From a virus, in IMG/VR virus record IMGVR_UViG_3300017987_000009, positions 27,589-91,588 of that record: a stretch of DNA of 64,000 bases. The stretch is one strand, 5' to 3'. A program made the position numbers and the translations under genes. Shown here piece by piece: positions 7,064 to 14,051 of the stretch. Positions within the stretch are counted from its first letter, which is position 1, and each line of letters opens with the position of its first letter. The notes beneath the pieces were generated by a model. That model was not told the DNA's origin. It worked only from the letters and a program-made list of their open reading frames with translations, and ran no database searches.

Positions 7064-9526
7064 GCGACGCTGACAGTAGACAACAGGCACGCGTACGTGG
7101 AGGGCGCCCCGCTCCACGCGCAGCGCGCGATCGCGCGCGAGACCAGCTACCTGCAGGCCGGGTACAAGCACACCGCCGGGTTCAAGACGAAGCGGTGGGA
7201 CGGCAAGCGGAAGCTGGCGTCGATGCTGAAGGACGGGCGAATCAAGGTCCCGGCCGGGCTGGCGCAGGCGGTGGCCGACACGCTGTGCGACGAGGGCGTG
7301 CCCGTGCGGACGGTCGACGAGCGCCGCCGCCAGGAGCGCAGCGTGGCCTACGGCTGGGACCCGGGGTGCTCGCTGCGCCCGTACCAGGAGCGGGCGGTCG
7401 CGCTCGCGACGACGCCGCGCGGCACGCTCGGCCTGGTCGGCCGCGGGATCCTGAAGCTGCCGCCGCGCAGTGGCAAGACGCTGGTCACCGCCGCCATCGT
7501 CCGCGAGCTGGGCGCCCGCGCGCTGTTCATCGTCCCGTCAAAGTACCTGCTGCACCAGGCGAGGGCCGCCATCGGCGACGCGCTCCAGGCCGAGGTGGGG
7601 CAGGCGGGCGACGGCGAGTGGGAGCCGCGCGACGTGACGGTCGCGACGGTACAGACGCTGTGCAGCCGGCGCGGGAAGAACACCAAGAGGGAGCCGGCCG
7701 CGCCGGAGTACACCGAGCTGCTCGCTCGCTCCGACCTGGTCGTGTTCGACGAGTGCTTCCCGGCGGGGACCATAGTCGGCGACAAGCGAATCGAAAAGAT
7801 CCGAATCGGGGACGAAGTCCCGTCCTTCGACGAAGGTAGCCGACGAGCAGTGAGCGGGCGGGTCGTACGCCTGTTCAAGAAGCGGTGCGTCGAGTTGGTC
7901 AGGGTTCGTTTTATCTGCGGGAGGTCGCTGGTCTGCACTCCTAACCACCCCTTGTACTCGTCGCGCGGGTGGGTCCGCGCCGACAGCTTGACTGAAGGAT
8001 CGGAGGTGCTGCGTGTCGATGACAACGATGGCGTGCACCGGCTGCGGACAGCCGGTGATCAAGACCAGAAAGAGACCGACCGCCTATTGCGAAGCGTGCC
8101 AGGCGGCGCGGCGATTGGCCCGGCGAAAGAAGGTCCAAACCGAGTGCGCCTGGTGCGGGGCGCAGATCCAGTTGAGCGGGCGCCTCGGTCTGCAAGCGGC
8201 GAATCGGGGACGGGGGTACTGCTCGAAACAGTGCAAAAAGAAGTGGATGAAGCGGCGCTGGTCGGAAACGATGGCGGCGACGAACCGGAAGCACGCGTCA
8301 GCTCGGATGAAGAAGAACAACCCGTCAAGGAGACCGGATGTGCGAGCGAAGATATCGCGAACGCTGCGACTCATCGGACACCGTCCGCCGTGGACCGGCG
8401 GCAAGGGGCGAGGGACGACACGACCGCAGCGAGCGCTTCTAGCGGCGCTAACGAGAATCCAAGACGGGTGGACGGCCGAGCTGCCGATCGGCGTCAGAGG
8501 AGTCTCGGGGCTACCGAGGTGCGTCTACGTGGACCTGGCGCACGAGGCGAGCAAGACGGCGGTGGAGGTGGACGGCGGAAGCCACTGCACGCTCAAAGCT
8601 CAAGCGTCGGACCGGAAAAAGGAGCGGTTCTTAGCTGGTCGCGGGTGGACCGTGTTGAGGTTCTCGAACCGGGAAGTGACGGAAGGTTTGGAGGCGTGTG
8701 TCCGGACGGTCACGTCTACAACCTCGAAGTCGACCGGTTCCACACGTACACGGCCGACGGCTTCGTAGTCCACAACTGCCACCACCTCTCGTCCGACGAG
8801 TGGCGCAAGGTCGTGCGCGAGAGCGACGCGCCGTACAAGATCGGGCTGAGCGCGACCGCGTTCGTCGACCGCGAGGAGGAGGCGGAGCTTGGCGTGATCT
8901 GGCTGCGCGCCTGCACGGGCGAGGTCCTGGTCGACCTGTCGTGCAGCGACCTGATCAGGCAGGGCTACCTCGTCCGCCCGGAGATCCGCGTCCACGCGAT
9001 CCGCGAGCCCGACCTCCGGCGGCGCGGCTGGAGCACGAAGCTGCACCGCGACGCGATCTACAGGAACGAGCACCGCAACCGGAAGATCGCCGAGCTCGCG
9101 TGCGGGCACGCGGCCGCCGGCCGGCGGACCGTCGTCGTCACCAGCAGGCTCGAGCAGGTCGGCGCCATCACGCGCTTGCTTGGACAGACGCGTGTCCGCT
9201 TTGCGCGCGTGGTCGGGCAGACGCCTCAGTCGACACGCGACCGACAGGTCTCGCGCCTGCGGCGCGGCGAGCTCGACGCGCTCGTCGGCACTGTGCTGGA
9301 CGAGGGCGTCGACATCCCCGAGGTCGACGCGGTGGTCAACGCCGAGGGCGGCGCCGACGACAAGACCACGTACCAGCGCCTGCGCTGCCTGACGCCGCAC
9401 CCAGGCAAGGCGCGCGCGTACGTCGACGACTTCGTCGACCTGACGCACCCGTACTTCGCGGCGCACTCGCTCAAGCGGCTGGCCGTGTACCGGTCCGAGC
9501 CCGAGTTCCGCGTCGCGGTCCGCTGA
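7061..9526 (+). CDS. UvsW-like SF2 DNA helicase interrupted by an intein
   Basis: The 821-codon frame encodes a superfamily 2 helicase of about 480 residues once the 341-residue intein is removed. Visible helicase motifs are Walker A LPPRSGKT (residues 133-140), the Walker B/DECH box, split exactly by the intein (DE|C...N|CHH at residues 230-232 and 573), motif III LSATA (about 596) and the C-terminal lobe GTVLDEGVDIPEVD. T4 UvsW and relatives unwind branched DNA and turn origin-initiated into recombination-dependent replication. Motif VI, normally QRxGRxxR, reads QRLRCLTPHPGK here: one residue is missing and the last Arg is Thr, so the arginine finger may be impaired. The gene has no ribosome site and seems to be read from a leaderless promoter. 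Confidence 0.88.
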   Translation: MATLTVDNRHAYVEGAPLHAQRAIARETSYLQAGYKHTAGFKTKRWDGKRKLASMLKDGRIKVPAGLAQAVADTLCDEGVPVRTVDERRRQERSVAYGWDPGCSLRPYQERAVALATTPRGTLGLVGRGILKLPPRSGKTLVTAAIVRELGARALFIVPSKYLLHQARAAIGDALQAEVGQAGDGEWEPRDVTVATVQTLCSRRGKNTKREPAAPEYTELLARSDLVVFDECFPAGTIVGDKRIEKIRIGDEVPSFDEGSRRAVSGRVVRLFKKRCVELVRVRFICGRSLVCTPNHPLYSSRGWVRADSLTEGSEVLRVDDNDGVHRLRTAGDQDQKETDRLLRSVPGGAAIGPAKEGPNRVRLVRGADPVERAPRSASGESGTGVLLETVQKEVDEAALVGNDGGDEPEARVSSDEEEQPVKETGCASEDIANAATHRTPSAVDRRQGARDDTTAASASSGANENPRRVDGRAADRRQRSLGATEVRLRGPGARGEQDGGGGGRRKPLHAQSSSVGPEKGAVLSWSRVDRVEVLEPGSDGRFGGVCPDGHVYNLEVDRFHTYTADGFVVHNCHHLSSDEWRKVVRESDAPYKIGLSATAFVDREEEAELGVIWLRACTGEVLVDLSCSDLIRQGYLVRPEIRVHAIREPDLRRRGWSTKLHRDAIYRNEHRNRKIAELACGHAAAGRRTVVVTSRLEQVGAITRLLGQTRVRFARVVGQTPQSTRDRQVSRLRRGELDALVGTVLDEGVDIPEVDAVVNAEGGADDKTTYQRLRCLTPHPGKARAYVDDFVDLTHPYFAAHSLKRLAVYRSEPEFRVAVR
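7754..8776 (+). other. Intein (Hint domain) in the helicase Walker B motif
   Basis: The intein begins at Cys232 (CFPAGTIV, block A) and ends with the HN dipeptide of FHTYTADGFVVHN (block G), followed by Cys+1 of the host protein. Block B is VCTPNHPLYS (TxxH motif) and block F/G starts near 8636. The two Hint halves total about 140 residues; between them (about 8040-8635) the intein frame translates into low-complexity, charged sequence with no recognisable endonuclease. The reason is that the same DNA codes for a nuclease in the +1 frame. Insertion in an ATPase Walker B motif fits known intein biology, where conserved active sites are the usual targets. Confidence 0.85.
8013..8768 (+). CDS. 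Homing endonuclease (DUF559/Vsr-like) nested out of frame inside the intein
   Basis: This 251-residue protein is encoded in a different frame from the intein that contains it. It starts at GTG 8013 (or ATG 8019) behind its own GGAGG at 8002-8006. Domains in order: two zinc-finger-like units (CTGCGQP...YCEAC and CAWCGAQ...YCSKQC), a helical DNA-binding NUMOD-like segment (MKKNNPSRRPDVRAKIS), then a PD-(D/E)XK core with VYVDLAHE, TAVEVDGGSH and GWTVLRFSN, as in DUF559/Vsr-related homing nucleases. It would cut intein-less helicase alleles so that the intein is copied in. The core region 8636-8707 overlaps the intein C-terminal splicing block, so these bases specify conserved motifs in two frames. 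The last 18 residues look like read-through of the intein frame. Confidence 0.82.
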   Translation: MSMTTMACTGCGQPVIKTRKRPTAYCEACQAARRLARRKKVQTECAWCGAQIQLSGRLGLQAANRGRGYCSKQCKKKWMKRRWSETMAATNRKHASARMKKNNPSRRPDVRAKISRTLRLIGHRPPWTGGKGRGTTRPQRALLAALTRIQDGWTAELPIGVRGVSGLPRCVYVDLAHEASKTAVEVDGGSHCTLKAQASDRKKERFLAGRGWTVLRFSNREVTEGLEACVRTVTSTTSKSTGSTRTRPTAS

Positions 9527-9535
9527 GCTTTCCTG

Positions 9536-9565
9536 TTTACTCCGGCCGGCCGGCGGCGGTATTAT
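9536..9565 (+). promoter_or_regulatory. Upstream promoter of replication-initiator operon
   Basis: TTTACT (9536-9541), an 18-bp spacer and TATTAT (9560-9565) form a plausible sigma70-type promoter just after the helicase stop. It lies 23 bases upstream of a second, better-spaced promoter. Confidence 0.4.
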
Positions 9566-9582
9566 ACCGGCTCGCGCGCTGT

Positions 9583-9611
9583 TTGGAGAAGAACGGGAAC
9601 GTGCCTACAAT
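9583..9611 (+). promoter_or_regulatory. Main promoter of replication-initiator operon (TTGGAG-N17-TACAAT)
   Basis: The -35 TTGGAG (9583-9588) and -10 TACAAT (9606-9611) are separated by exactly 17 bp. The -35 is identical to that of the speD-like promoter at 31912, also with a 17-bp spacer. The predicted start near 9618 sits immediately before a 12-bp inverted repeat, so the transcript would begin with a long stem. Confidence 0.6.
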
Positions 9612-9620
9612 CAAACTACC

Positions 9621-9699
9621 CCCGCCCCTCGCGGCAGTTAGACCGGTTCCGGTTGGTCCCGGGTCCCGTTCTTCGGCTGCGCGCGAAGCGAGGGGCGGG
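9621..9699 (+). repeat. Perfect 12-bp inverted repeat in the 5' leader
   Basis: CCCGCCCCTCGC (9621-9632) is the exact reverse complement of GCGAGGGGCGGG (9688-9699). The 55-base interior holds a further palindrome, ACCGG-TT-CCGGT, near 9642-9653. The stem ends 13 bases before the GAGGAGGTG ribosome site of the next gene. It could stabilise the message, control translation, or mark a replication start. The whole 9527-9724 gap contains only these promoters and this structure. Confidence 0.6.
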
Positions 9700-9724
9700 C
9701 GGCTCCAACTCGAGGAGGTGGGAC

Positions 9725-10033
9725 GTGGCTAAGCGCAAGCGGCCGGACGAGTGGGTCCGGCTGGACGAGGCGTACGACGCGCTGACGCGAGAGGCGTACG
9801 CGGTGTGGGTCAGGATGATGCTGGTGCCGTCGTCGTCGCTGGAGGGCGCCGGCCTGGCTGGGCTCGCGCGGGTGTTCCGGTACAAGGAGCGCGGGTTCCG
9901 CGAGGTCCTGCGCGAGCTGCGCAACAAGGGGTACCTGCGAGTGGTCACCCCGCCGCGGCCGGGGCAGAAGGCGGCGATCGAGATCGTCAAGAAGCCGGTG
10001 CTGGTCGGCGCTGACAGGTTCGTCAGGTTCTAG
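9725..10033 (+). CDS. Small winged-helix protein
   Basis: This 102-residue protein starts at GTG 9725, 4 bases after GAGGAGGTG. Residues about 12-75 (DEAYDALTREAYAVWVRMM ... FREVLRELRNKGYLRVV) have the pattern of a small winged helix, with a recognition helix and a wing strand as in MarR/replication-protein modules. It immediately precedes the replication initiator-like gene, suggesting joint action at an origin or self-regulation through the structured leader. The family is not identified further. Confidence 0.6.
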   Translation: MAKRKRPDEWVRLDEAYDALTREAYAVWVRMMLVPSSSLEGAGLAGLARVFRYKERGFREVLRELRNKGYLRVVTPPRPGQKAAIEIVKKPVLVGADRFVRF

Positions 10034-10042
10034 GAGGGCGGC

Positions 10043-11344
10043 GTGCGCGAGAGGCAGTCGAGGAAGTACCGGAAAGTCAGCGCGCGGCTGTGGAACGACC
10101 CGAGGTTCAGGTCGCTATCGCTGCCCGGACCGAGCGGGCAGTTCCTCTACTGGTTCCTGCGGACGGGGCCGCAGGCGAGCATCGTGCCGGGCCTGTTCGA
10201 GGCGCGGGCGCCGGGCTTGGCGGATCGGCTCGGCTGGAGCGTCGACGACTTCAAGCGGGAGTTCAAGTCGCTGTCGTCGACGTCGCCGCCGCTGGCGCTC
10301 GCCGACTGGGACGCGGGGCTCGTGTGGATCCCCGACGCCGTCGACGACGACCGGCCGCAGTCTGTCAACACAGTCAAGTCGTGGCAGAACTCGTGGGACG
10401 AGCTGCCCGACTGCGAGCTGAAACTTGAAGCGTATCAAGCACTTAGAAATTGCATGTCACATGCCATGTCACATGCTTTTGCAGAAGCATGTCGCCGACC
10501 ATGTAACACTCAGACACAGACACAGACACAGACGCAGACACAGACGCAGACACACCGCGCTATGCGCGGTGACGCGCGTACGCGCGAGGCGCAGGCGCAA
10601 GCGCGTGAGGAGAAACCTCGGCAGGCCGGCGTCGACCACTCCCGCCTGCGAGAGGCGCTCGTCGCCGCGAAGGGGAAGAAGTCGACCGGCCGGCCGGCGC
10701 CCGTCGACGATAGCCCGTCAAACCCCGAGCTGTTCGGCCTGCGGTTCAAGGATCGATCCAAGCTGATCCGGTTCCTGGAGTCCGAATACGCGAAGGGCGC
10801 GGACCTGCGGCGGCAGAGAACGCTGCTCGCGAAGATCGAGGACGAAGTCGTCCGCGTGTACCGCGCCGCGAGGTGGCGCGCGACGGGCAACGACTACGTG
10901 AAGCTCGGCGAGGCCGGGCGGAAGGCGGCGCGCGCGATCGGAGTAGCGTGCGTCGGGCACGGCCTGGCGCCCGAGCAGGTGGTCGCGTACTGGCAGGACC
11001 CGGAGAACAACTTCACCAACATGGCGTTCCCGTCGCTCTCGTTCATGGGCGGCGAGAAGAACATCGAGCGGGCGGCGGCGGCGCTCAAGCCGGCGAGGGC
11101 CGGGCGGTCGACGGCGGCGAGGCGCGGGCACAGCTACGACGACGGCGGCGAGCTGCACCCGCGGCTGCGCGAGGCGCTGGTCGAGGCCGGCCTGCTCGAG
11201 GTCGCGCGGTCGACGACGAACCGCGAGCTGATGACGGTGCAGAACGCGGCGCTCGCGGTCCTCGAGGGCCGCGACCCGGGGATGAGCCACTTCCTGCGCA
11301 GGCAGGCGGAGGCGGTCGTCCACCTGTTCAAGGAGGGAGGCTGA
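10043..11344 (+). CDS. Replication initiator-like protein with hexanucleotide-repeat linker
   Basis: A 433-residue protein starting at GTG behind AGGAGG. The N-terminal segment (about 1-130; KYRKVSARLWNDPRFRSLS...GQFLYWFLRTGP) matches the start of phage replisome-organiser/DnaD-like helix-turn-helix proteins. A linker follows that includes eight Thr-Gln pairs, coded by tandem ACAGAC-type repeats. The C-terminal half (about 225-433) is helical with no motif I can name. Its place before the loader, helicase and primase genes fits an origin-binding role. The repeat tract is prone to slippage and could vary in length between relatives. Confidence 0.6.
   Translation: MRERQSRKYRKVSARLWNDPRFRSLSLPGPSGQFLYWFLRTGPQASIVPGLFEARAPGLADRLGWSVDDFKREFKSLSSTSPPLALADWDAGLVWIPDAVDDDRPQSVNTVKSWQNSWDELPDCELKLEAYQALRNCMSHAMSHAFAEACRRPCNTQTQTQTQTQTQTQTHRAMRGDARTREAQAQAREEKPRQAGVDHSRLREALVAAKGKKSTGRPAPVDDSPSNPELFGLRFKDRSKLIRFLESEYAKGADLRRQRTLLAKIEDEVVRVYRAARWRATGNDYVKLGEAGRKAARAIGVACVGHGLAPEQVVAYWQDPENNFTNMAFPSLSFMGGEKNIERAAAALKPARAGRSTAARRGHSYDDGGELHPRLREALVEAGLLEVARSTTNRELMTVQNAALAVLEGRDPGMSHFLRRQAEAVVHLFKEGG
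10508..10553 (+). repeat. Short tandem repeat ACACAG/ACGCAG inside initiator gene
   Basis: About seven hexamer units of ACACAG or ACGCAG lie in a row. They encode alternating Thr-Gln in a linker between the N-terminal winged-helix region and the C-terminal half. Hexamers preserve the frame when units are gained or lost. The flanking 100 bases are unusually AT-rich (for example TGTCACATGCCATGTCACATGC), which could also serve as an origin inside the initiator gene. Confidence 0.6.
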
Positions 11345-11345
11345 C

Positions 11346-11570
11346 GTGACGAGAGGCAACTACGACTGGCAGAGGCGAGCGACGGTGCGCGAGTTCCCGT
11401 CGTACGGGTCGCACGGCGACGTGGAGTGCTTCAACTGCGGCGAGGCGACGGGAGGAGAGCCGCTCGACACCGAGTACCCGGACGGCGTCGGCAGGTTCCG
11501 GCAGACGTGCCCGGCGTGCGGCTACCACACGTACTACGACTTGAGGGACGGTCGGAAGGAGGAGGGCTGA
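11346..11570 (+). CDS. Small zinc-ribbon protein
   Basis: A 74-residue protein with two CxxC pairs (CFNC and CPAC) 27 residues apart, a classic zinc ribbon. The GTG start is one base after the initiator stop. Family and function not recognised. Confidence 0.55.
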   Translation: MTRGNYDWQRRATVREFPSYGSHGDVECFNCGEATGGEPLDTEYPDGVGRFRQTCPACGYHTYYDLRDGRKEEG

Positions 11571-11646
11571 CGCGGCGAAGCGACGAGAGCGGCGGCAAGC
11601 CGAATAGGCAGGACCGGGTAACGAAGAACAAGGAAAGGAGTGAGCA

Positions 11647-11853
11647 ATGACCTACGAGGAAGCGAAGGCGGCGTGTGACGATCGTTGCGGCATCTACCGC
11701 ACGGCGACGAAGGTGATGTACTGGAAGCGGGCCGACACCGACCTGGACGGCCGCGTGTCGTCGGGCGACAAGGCCGAGACGGACTGGTGCGTCTACGACC
11801 CGCGGTCCGACGAGAACACGGACATCGGGTTGACGCCCGAAGAGGAGAGCTAG
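11647..11853 (+). CDS. Hypothetical acidic protein
   Basis: A 68-residue acidic protein with three cysteines (ACDDRCGIY, DWCVYD). AAAGGAG at 11634-11640 supports the ATG at 11647. No family recognised. It opens a run of small genes with similar GGAGGATAGA-type ribosome sites. Confidence 0.5.
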   Translation: MTYEEAKAACDDRCGIYRTATKVMYWKRADTDLDGRVSSGDKAETDWCVYDPRSDENTDIGLTPEEES

Positions 11854-11960
11854 TGGCGAACAGGTACATCACGACGGAGAAGGAACTCAGGGATGACCTC
11901 ACCAACCTCCGCGCCTCGCACGAGGCGGCGGCGCGGCGGGCCGTGCTGCCCGGAGGATAG
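11853..11960 (+). CDS. Hypothetical 35-residue peptide
   Basis: GTG at 11853 overlaps the previous stop (TAGTG) and the frame runs to TAG at 11960. The product is helical and charged. Support is only the overlap pattern and the GAGGAG upstream; it may instead be a spacer carrying the ribosome site of the next gene. Confidence 0.3.
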   Translation: MANRYITTEKELRDDLTNLRASHEAAARRAVLPGG

Positions 11961-11964
11961 ATCG

Positions 11965-12222
11965 ATGAAAGAGAAGACCAGACGATTTTACCTGGACAAC
12001 AGCGAGTTGCTGAGCGCAGCCGAGTGCCTGGAGAGCTACGCCCAGGCGCTCGACGACGATGGAGAGCCGGACGCCGCCGGGGTCGAACGCGACACAGCCG
12101 AGACCATGCGGCACATCGCCTTCCAGGCGCAGGGAGGCAAGCCCGTTCGAAACGCGGCCGGGCTATTGTTGCCCACGATCGAGATCATGGTGCGCGCCAC
12201 GGTGGAAGTGGAGGATGTGTAA
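11965..12222 (+). CDS. Hypothetical helical protein
   Basis: 85 residues from ATG 11965, 7 bases after GGAGGA. Mostly alpha-helical (LLSAAECLESYAQALDDDGE), acidic and soluble. The stop overlaps the next ATG (TAATG). No family recognised. Confidence 0.55.
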   Translation: MKEKTRRFYLDNSELLSAAECLESYAQALDDDGEPDAAGVERDTAETMRHIAFQAQGGKPVRNAAGLLLPTIEIMVRATVEVEDV

Positions 12223-12629
12223 TGCGTGGGAGCTATTTGAACGACCCGTGCCGCGAGCTGCGTACCGGCGAACCAGACGACGGACCAACCAGGCCGGCAC
12301 CTGGAACGCGACTATTGAGGCGGCGCGGTGACACCACCTGGTCGTCGTTGGTTATCGAGATCTGCACGGTGCAGCATCGAGGCGGTCTCGAGGTCGAGGA
12401 GGTCTATGCCTTGCACGAGTCGGGCTTGACGTTCAGCTGGTCCCCACTGTCGGGCTGGCCCGGGCGCTGGACGGTGCGGGTGATGGAGCCCGCCGAGCCG
12501 GTTGTCGGTAACGGGCCGATGTCGGGCAAGACGCCGGTAGAGGCTCTGCGCGCCGCTGTCGAGAGGTACAGGTCTCCGGCCTGGTCGGCCGAGGTGAAGT
12601 TGTTGGAGAGGTTGGAACAAGGAGGATAG
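12222..12629 (+). CDS. Hypothetical protein
   Basis: 135 residues from ATG 12222, which overlaps the preceding stop and has GGAGGA 8 bases upstream. The middle (VIEICTVQHRGGLEVEEVYALHESG ... WTVRVMEP) looks like a small beta-rich domain; the C-terminus (EALRAAVERYRSP) is helical. No family recognised. Confidence 0.5.
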   Translation: MRGSYLNDPCRELRTGEPDDGPTRPAPGTRLLRRRGDTTWSSLVIEICTVQHRGGLEVEEVYALHESGLTFSWSPLSGWPGRWTVRVMEPAEPVVGNGPMSGKTPVEALRAAVERYRSPAWSAEVKLLERLEQGG

Positions 12630-12633
12630 ACAG

Positions 12634-13065
12634 ATGAAAGAGAAACTATTGTTTGCTGTGCACCTGGGCTTGGTGGGCGACCGCCCTGCCGGGATAATCA
12701 TGCAGAACCATTGCCTGCCGATCGCGTTTTCGCACGCGTCGTGGGAAGGAGATGACGGCCGGGTGCACGCCGAGGCGGGTTTCGCCGCGTGTTGGGAAGC
12801 CACGGCCGACGTGGAGGAGTTCTTCGCGTACCTGGGCCTGTCGAGCATCGAGAACGGGCTGCTACGCCCGGGCTCCAAGGATGTGAGGCCGAACGGGATG
12901 CACGTCTACGAGGTGGAGTACGATGAGGAGGGCGTATCCGACGATGAGGACGACGAGGAGTTCTGGTGGGTTCACCTCTCAGGCGGTACCCTTCGTAGAC
13001 CGACGGCGGAAGAACTGGAGCCGCTCACGCGCGGACAGGCCCCGTGGGGAGGGATGGTGCTGTGA
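12634..13065 (+). CDS. Hypothetical acidic protein
   Basis: 143 residues starting after AAGGAGGATAGACAG. It contains a very acidic loop (GVSDDEDDEEFWW) and aromatic residues spread through a mixed alpha/beta sequence. No conserved motif recognised. Lower G+C than the flanking replication genes suggests more recent arrival. Confidence 0.5.
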   Translation: MKEKLLFAVHLGLVGDRPAGIIMQNHCLPIAFSHASWEGDDGRVHAEAGFAACWEATADVEEFFAYLGLSSIENGLLRPGSKDVRPNGMHVYEVEYDEEGVSDDEDDEEFWWVHLSGGTLRRPTAEELEPLTRGQAPWGGMVL

Positions 13066-13211
13066 AACCAAGTGTTAGCGTATTGTTGGAGCCGGTCATG
13101 GGTACGACGAGCGCGATGAATGAGTTGCGGAGTTTGCTGGAGGATTACGGTTACCTCGCCTCCGAACTCGCCGCCCCCGGTGAGGCGGTCGGCACCGAGG
13201 AGAAGAGGTGA
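13062..13211 (+). CDS. Hypothetical 49-residue peptide
   Basis: GTG at 13062 overlaps the previous TGA, and its own TGA overlaps the GTG of the helicase loader. The end-to-end overlaps support translation by coupling. The product is a short amphipathic helical peptide with no known family. Confidence 0.4.
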   Translation: MKPSVSVLLEPVMGTTSAMNELRSLLEDYGYLASELAAPGEAVGTEEKR

Positions 13212-13879
13212 GGACCCACGACGAGGTCGAGGACTTCAAGGTCCGGACGAAGAAGGATGGCGACACCTTCACCCGGGCGAAGCACGTCTCGCTGTACCGC
13301 GCCTGCGTGCCGCGCGACTTCTGGGACGTGCGGCCCGACGACGTCGCCCACAACGTCGAGGCGTTCCGGTCGTACGTCGTGCCGTACTGCACGCGGCTGG
13401 ACCGCGCGCGGGCCAGCGGCTACGGCCTGTTCTTCGAGGGCGACAACGGGGTCGGCAAGACGATGTTCCTGTCGTACGTCCTGGGCTACGCGGTCGAGCG
13501 CGGGTACCTCGCGTACTACACGACGGTCCTCGACCTGGACTTCGACCTTAAGCGCGGGTTCGGCGACCGCGAGATCATGGGCCGGATGGACCAGCTGCTC
13601 GACTCCGACTTCCTCGCGCTGGACGAGCTGAGCAAGGAGCAGTTCAGGTCGGGCGACTCGTGGATCCGGACGCAGGTCGAGCGCGTGCTGAAGCGGAGGC
13701 ACGACAACAACATGCCGACGCTGGTGGCGTCGAACGCCAGCGCGAAGAAGGTCGGGCAGGCCTACGGCGCGACCGTCGCGTCGGTCCTGGCCGGGAAGTA
13801 CCAGCACGTCGTGTTCGACGCCGGCGACTACCGGGACCGGCTGAGGTCGCGGATGCGGGAGGACATGGGCTATGAGTGA
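13208..13879 (+). CDS. DnaC-like helicase loader (AAA+ ATPase)
   Basis: This 223-residue protein has the AAA+ core of DnaC/IstB-type loaders: Walker A GDNGVGKT (residues 78-85), Walker B FLALDEL (about 135-141), and a sensor-1-like LVASN near 175. It would load the DnaB-like helicase, encoded 160 bases downstream, on single-stranded DNA. The size is close to the 245 residues of E. coli DnaC. Translation is coupled to the upstream peptide by GTGA overlap. The N-terminal 60 residues carry the helicase-binding part in relatives; here they match nothing obvious. Confidence 0.82.
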   Translation: MRTHDEVEDFKVRTKKDGDTFTRAKHVSLYRACVPRDFWDVRPDDVAHNVEAFRSYVVPYCTRLDRARASGYGLFFEGDNGVGKTMFLSYVLGYAVERGYLAYYTTVLDLDFDLKRGFGDREIMGRMDQLLDSDFLALDELSKEQFRSGDSWIRTQVERVLKRRHDNNMPTLVASNASAKKVGQAYGATVASVLAGKYQHVVFDAGDYRDRLRSRMREDMGYE

Positions 13880-14051
13880 GGGGCGGCGCAGGTTCGCGGT
13901 CGACTACTACGCCGGCGCGTACAGCGGGACGCGCGTCGTGCTGGCGCGCGACGCTGCGGAGGCGGTCGAGATCGTCCGCGCGTGGGTACGCCGGCAGATG
14001 TCGTCGCCGATGTACGCGGACGGCTACGAGGCGCGGGAGTGCGATGGCTGA
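13872..14051 (+). CDS. Hypothetical 59-residue protein
   Basis: ATG at 13872 overlaps the loader end, and the frame overlaps the helicase start by 8 bases. The sequence FAVDYYAGAYSGTRVVLARDAAEAVEIVRAWVRRQM suggests a small alpha/beta fold. No family recognised; position implies co-translation with loader and helicase. Confidence 0.45.
   Translation: MSEGRRRFAVDYYAGAYSGTRVVLARDAAEAVEIVRAWVRRQMSSPMYADGYEARECDG

Noticed and set aside
8040-8635. In-frame LAGLIDADG nuclease expected in the middle of the intein
   Set aside because: The intein frame has no LAGLIDADG, HNH or GIY motif here; the nuclease is encoded in the +1 frame instead.
10508-10553. Short CRISPR-like repeat array
   Set aside because: The units are 6-base tandem repeats with no spacers and encode a Thr-Gln linker.
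12600-12625. TTGGAG promoter-like hexamer before the 12634 gene
   Set aside because: At 17 bp downstream there is ATAGAC, which is not a -10 box; the bases belong to the ribosome-binding region. Other TTGGAG hits at 13085 and 34744 also lack a -10.
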